This document shows, in pieces, positions 14,149-15,778 of a stretch of 15,778 bases of DNA. The stretch is from an uncultured Collinsella sp. (GTDB lineage Bacteria; Actinomycetota; Coriobacteriia; Coriobacteriales; Coriobacteriaceae), in contig CAAENA010000055.1 in assembly GCA_900757205.1 (NCBI GenBank), forward strand, positions 1 to 15,778, given 5' to 3'. Position 1 is the first letter of the stretch; each line of letters opens with the position of its first letter. The position numbers and the translations under genes were made by a program. The notes under the pieces are model-generated. The model made no database searches. It saw only the letters and a program-made list of their open reading frames with translations, and was not told where the DNA came from.

Positions 14149-14204
14149 TAGTCGTTGGGGACGTTCTTAAACGACTATTCATTCAAGAACGTCCCCAACG
14201 ACTA
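14149..14204. repeat. 20-bp perfect inverted repeat, GGGGACGTTCTT family (copy 1)
   Basis: Arms TAGTCGTTGGGGACGTTCTT (14149-14168) and its exact complement (14185-14204) enclose 16 nt. The left arm plus spacer continues AAACGACTA. The same sequence, with one base changed, forms the palindrome at 15728-15778. Such GGGGACGTTCTT-type repeats are reminiscent of REP/RAYT-linked elements, but no transposase is in the window. Confidence 0.75.
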
Positions 14205-14367
14205 TCCCGGGATCAGGCGCGCTTTGGTGCGGGAAGGTAGCTGCTCAGAAATGTGGTCGAATGAGAGTTGCATCAAAGGAGCACTGGTTGGTGTTTCGCG
14301 CGATGCGTCAACCGACACTCGTCGCTATACCGGGGACAGACAGACCGGACTCCCTATACGACAACTG

Positions 14368-14417
14368 TTGACATCATATACTATGTGTCATATAGTAGGT
14401 GTTACACAGTATACTAC
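14368..14417 (+). promoter_or_regulatory. padR promoter with overlapping operator-like repeats
   Basis: TTGACA (14368-14373) and TATAGT (14391-14396) are 17 nt apart, a near-consensus sigma-70-type promoter. Symmetric sequences overlap and follow it: ACTAT-N7-ATAGT (14380-14396), GTGTTACAC (14399-14407) and the palindrome AGTATACT around 14409-14415. TATACTATGTGT in the spacer is mirrored by ACACAGTATACTA downstream. PadR regulators commonly bind such repeats and repress their own operon, so autorepression is likely. Confidence 0.7.
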
Positions 14418-14433
14418 GAAAGGAGGTGTGCGG

Positions 14434-14754
14434 ATGGAGGCACAGATGAAGCGCGGCTTCCTCGAGGCCTGCGTGCTCGCGGCCGTCTCGGGCGAGGAAT
14501 CCTACGGCTATCAGATCGTGAAGGACGTGCCCGCGAGCATGGGGCTCACGGAGTCCACGCTCTATCCGTTGCTCAAGCGCCTGGAGAAGGCGGGGTGCAT
14601 CACGGCGCGCTCCGCCGAGCACAACGGGCGGCTGCGAAGGTACTACCGCATCACGGACACCGGGCATGAGCGTATCGCCGAGTTCCTCGCCGAATGGCCA
14701 TCCGTGCAGGAAATCTACCGTTACGTGAAGGGAGCGCACCATGACGCGCGATGA
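14434..14754 (+). CDS. PadR family transcriptional regulator
   Basis: This 106-residue protein is a small PadR-type winged-helix repressor. It shows the start MKRGFLEACVLAAVSGEESYGYQIVKDV, the recognition region LTESTLYPLLKRLEKAGCI (38-56), and the wing RRYYRITDTGHERI (68-81). Length and layout match the short PadR proteins paired with DUF1700 genes. The frame is open far upstream, but the ATG at 14434 with AGGAGG 7 nt before it is clearly the start. It overlaps the next gene by 14 nt, indicating coupled translation. It presumably senses envelope or drug stress and represses its own operon; the signal is unknown. Confidence 0.9.
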   Translation: MEAQMKRGFLEACVLAAVSGEESYGYQIVKDVPASMGLTESTLYPLLKRLEKAGCITARSAEHNGRLRRYYRITDTGHERIAEFLAEWPSVQEIYRYVKGAHHDAR

Positions 14755-15373
14755 GTTCTTGAACCGGCTGGGCGAGCTTCTGGCCTGCCTGCCGGCAGAT
14801 CAGGTAAAGGAAACGCAGGAGTTCTACGCGGAGGCCATCGCCGACCGTATGGAGGACGGCATGACGGAGGCCGAGGCTGTGGCCGCCATGGGCACGCTCG
14901 GTGAGGTCGCCGAGGCAACGCTCGACGAACTGCCCGCCGTGCCGCGCGCAATTGCGAGGACCAAGCGCAAGAGCACGGCGCTTCTATGGGCGCTCGCCAT
15001 CGTGGGCTCTCCGGTATGGATTCCGCTGCTGCTCGCGTTCGTCGCCGTTGCCGCTACAGTCTACATCTGCATTTGGGTTCTTGCGCTCTGCGTGTGGATC
15101 GTGGCCGCGGCATTCGGGGGCGCGGGCGTGGTGGGGCTCCTGTTCACCGTGGACGGCATCATTATCGGGCATGTTCCGTACGTTTTAACCTCGATGGGAA
15201 TGGGATTCGCTTCCATCGGTGTGGCGCTCCTCGCGGGAGCCGGTGCCTGGACGGCGTCCAAGCAGATCGCGCGCCTCTCTGCCCTTTGGGCGAAGAAAGC
15301 CGTTTCGCCCTTCTGGAAAGATCGAGGCAATAAGAGCCGCAGAGGCGCTGAAGCGGCGCCGCTTACGGCATAG
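14741..15373 (+). CDS. DUF1700 / HAAS-domain membrane protein
   Basis: This 210-residue protein pairs a soluble helical N-terminal domain (about 1-75, MTRDEFLNRLGELLACLP, with the repeated acidic heptad-like MTEAEAVAAMGTLGEVAEATL) with three or four membrane helices (about 80-170) and a basic tail (KDRGNKSRRGAEAAP). This is the DUF1700 layout found next to padR genes, where it is thought to act with PadR and a DUF4097 protein in an envelope-related signalling or stress set. The start overlaps padR by 14 nt. The role has not been shown biochemically and is inferred from gene order. Confidence 0.85.
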   Translation: MTRDEFLNRLGELLACLPADQVKETQEFYAEAIADRMEDGMTEAEAVAAMGTLGEVAEATLDELPAVPRAIARTKRKSTALLWALAIVGSPVWIPLLLAFVAVAATVYICIWVLALCVWIVAAAFGGAGVVGLLFTVDGIIIGHVPYVLTSMGMGFASIGVALLAGAGAWTASKQIARLSALWAKKAVSPFWKDRGNKSRRGAEAAPLTA

Positions 15374-15387
15374 GAAGGAGTGCAAAC

Positions 15388-15651
15388 ATGTCCAGCGTAA
15401 AAAAGATTTACCTTGCCGTAGCGGGTGGGCTTGTTGCCACGGGGCTCGTCCTGGCTGCTATCGGATTTGTGGCCTCCGGCTTTAACCTCGCTGTGTTCAA
15501 CACACAGATCGACCTGCGCGATGACACCATCATTCTGGGTGGTGTTGAAATAGACGACCCGACAGGGCTTCCACTCATCGAGCAGCTTGCCGAGGTTGGC
15601 GAGATCCATATTGGATCTGCAACGGCTGGTTCGTCTTCTCCTCGCAAATGA
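15388..15651 (+). CDS. Truncated DUF4097-type protein, N-terminal part only
   Basis: This 87-residue frame starts at an ATG with GAAGGAG upstream, 14 nt after the DUF1700 gene. It has one hydrophobic segment (about 7-31, YLAVAGGLVATGLVLAAIGF) as a membrane anchor, followed by VFNTQIDLRDDTIILGGVEIDDPTGLPLIEQLAEVGEIHIG. In complete PadR-DUF1700-DUF4097 sets the third protein is usually a few hundred residues long with a repeated beta-strand domain. Here the frame ends in SSSPRK exactly where that domain should begin, and the DNA beyond is unrelated. I read it as a gene cut short by a rearrangement, or a pseudogene. Family assignment rests mainly on position and the anchor, so it is moderately sure. 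Confidence 0.6.
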   Translation: MSSVKKIYLAVAGGLVATGLVLAAIGFVASGFNLAVFNTQIDLRDDTIILGGVEIDDPTGLPLIEQLAEVGEIHIGSATAGSSSPRK

Positions 15652-15653
15652 TC

Positions 15654-15719
15654 GAGCTCGTAGCAGCCATCCCCCTTCGGGCACACCACGACGGGCGTGA
15701 GCACGCCGCGCTCGGAGCC
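15654..15719 (-). pseudogene. Possible ParB-like gene fragment
   Basis: On the minus strand, without a proper start or the rest of a gene, a stretch translates as SERGVLTPVVVCPKGDGCYEL. This resembles the core of the ParB N-terminal domain, of the type ERGVLTPIVVRPKGDGYEL, but two cysteines stand where the family often has arginine (TGC for CGC). After YEL the similarity stops. It lies between the truncated DUF4097 frame and the terminal palindrome and may be debris of a mobile element. The match is by eye only. Confidence 0.3.
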
Positions 15720-15727
15720 TTTTGACC

Positions 15728-15778
15728 TAGTCGCTGGGGACGTTCTTAAACGACTAGTCGTTTAAGAACGTCCCCAGC
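15728..15778. repeat. Perfect palindrome at the window end, GGGGACGTTCTT family (copy 2)
   Basis: From 15733 to 15778 the sequence is a perfect 46-nt palindrome centred on ACTAGT (15753-15758). The left arm begins CTAGTCGCTGGGGACG and repeats the left arm of 14149-14204 with one base changed (C for T). The outer CTAGTC would pair with sequence beyond the window edge, so the element is probably longer. Together with copy 1 it brackets the PadR cassette. Confidence 0.8.

Noticed and set aside
13973..14182. 70-codon N-terminal extension of CutC
   Set aside because: It would run through two inverted repeats and the terminator; the ATG at 13972 has a ribosome-binding site and the family N-terminus.
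14031..14204. CRISPR array
   Set aside because: The repeats are inverted, unlike in sequence and without regular spacers; no cas genes are present.
14205..14340. Transposase remnant between the repeats and padR
   Set aside because: No translated frame here shows a recognisable transposase motif.
14155..14433. 93-codon N-terminal extension of PadR
   Set aside because: It crosses an inverted repeat and the promoter; the ATG at 14434 has a perfect AGGAGG.

Overview
The window looks like chromosomal DNA of a high-GC, anaerobic gut-type Actinomycetota of the class Coriobacteriia, most likely Collinsella or a close relative. This is inferred from the infC-rpmI-rplT order, the RecJ-helicase fusion next to a bifunctional Rel, the class II aldolase, the PadR/DUF1700 cassette and the strong GC-rich codon bias. 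No database search was possible, so the genus is an inference.

Left part (1-3410), all genes on the minus strand: a chain of short perfect hairpins, then the translation operon infC-rpmI-rplT (IF3, L35, L20) ending in a rho-independent terminator. infC appears to start at AUA rather than at the upstream AUG. Upstream lie a leader with hairpins and then a tRNA-Leu(CAA) gene. The 3' end of that tRNA and its terminator are duplicated 184 bp downstream, like an integration-site scar. Behind the tRNA is a cytoplasmic transglutaminase-fold protein with a good promoter.

Middle (3411-11304), also minus strand: fba (class II fructose-bisphosphate aldolase), with a very long hairpin downstream and a half-copy of that hairpin in tandem. 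Next comes an apparent operon reading recJ-helicase fusion > rel (HD-synthetase-TGS-ACT) > metallo-beta-lactamase-fold hydrolase, driven by a TATAAT promoter. It links recombination/repair with (p)ppGpp control.

Right part (11305-15778): a plus-strand BASS-family transporter stands divergent from recJ and convergent with a coupled minus-strand pair, cutC and a HIT/GalT-like DUF4931 protein. Between cutC and the next gene lie three back-to-back inverted repeats (14031-14204), one of them a strong terminator. Then follows a plus-strand padR-DUF1700-DUF4097 cassette with a near-consensus promoter. The last gene is cut short at 87 codons and is followed by a possible ParB-like gene scrap on the other strand. 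The window ends in a perfect palindrome of at least 46 nt that belongs to the same repeat family as the inverted repeat in front of padR, so the cassette is bracketed by two related palindromes.

No CRISPR array, rRNA, complete insertion sequence or recognisable riboswitch was seen. The most unusual items are the AUA start of infC, the tRNA 3'-end duplication, the RecJ-helicase fusion, and the palindrome-bracketed, truncated PadR cassette.
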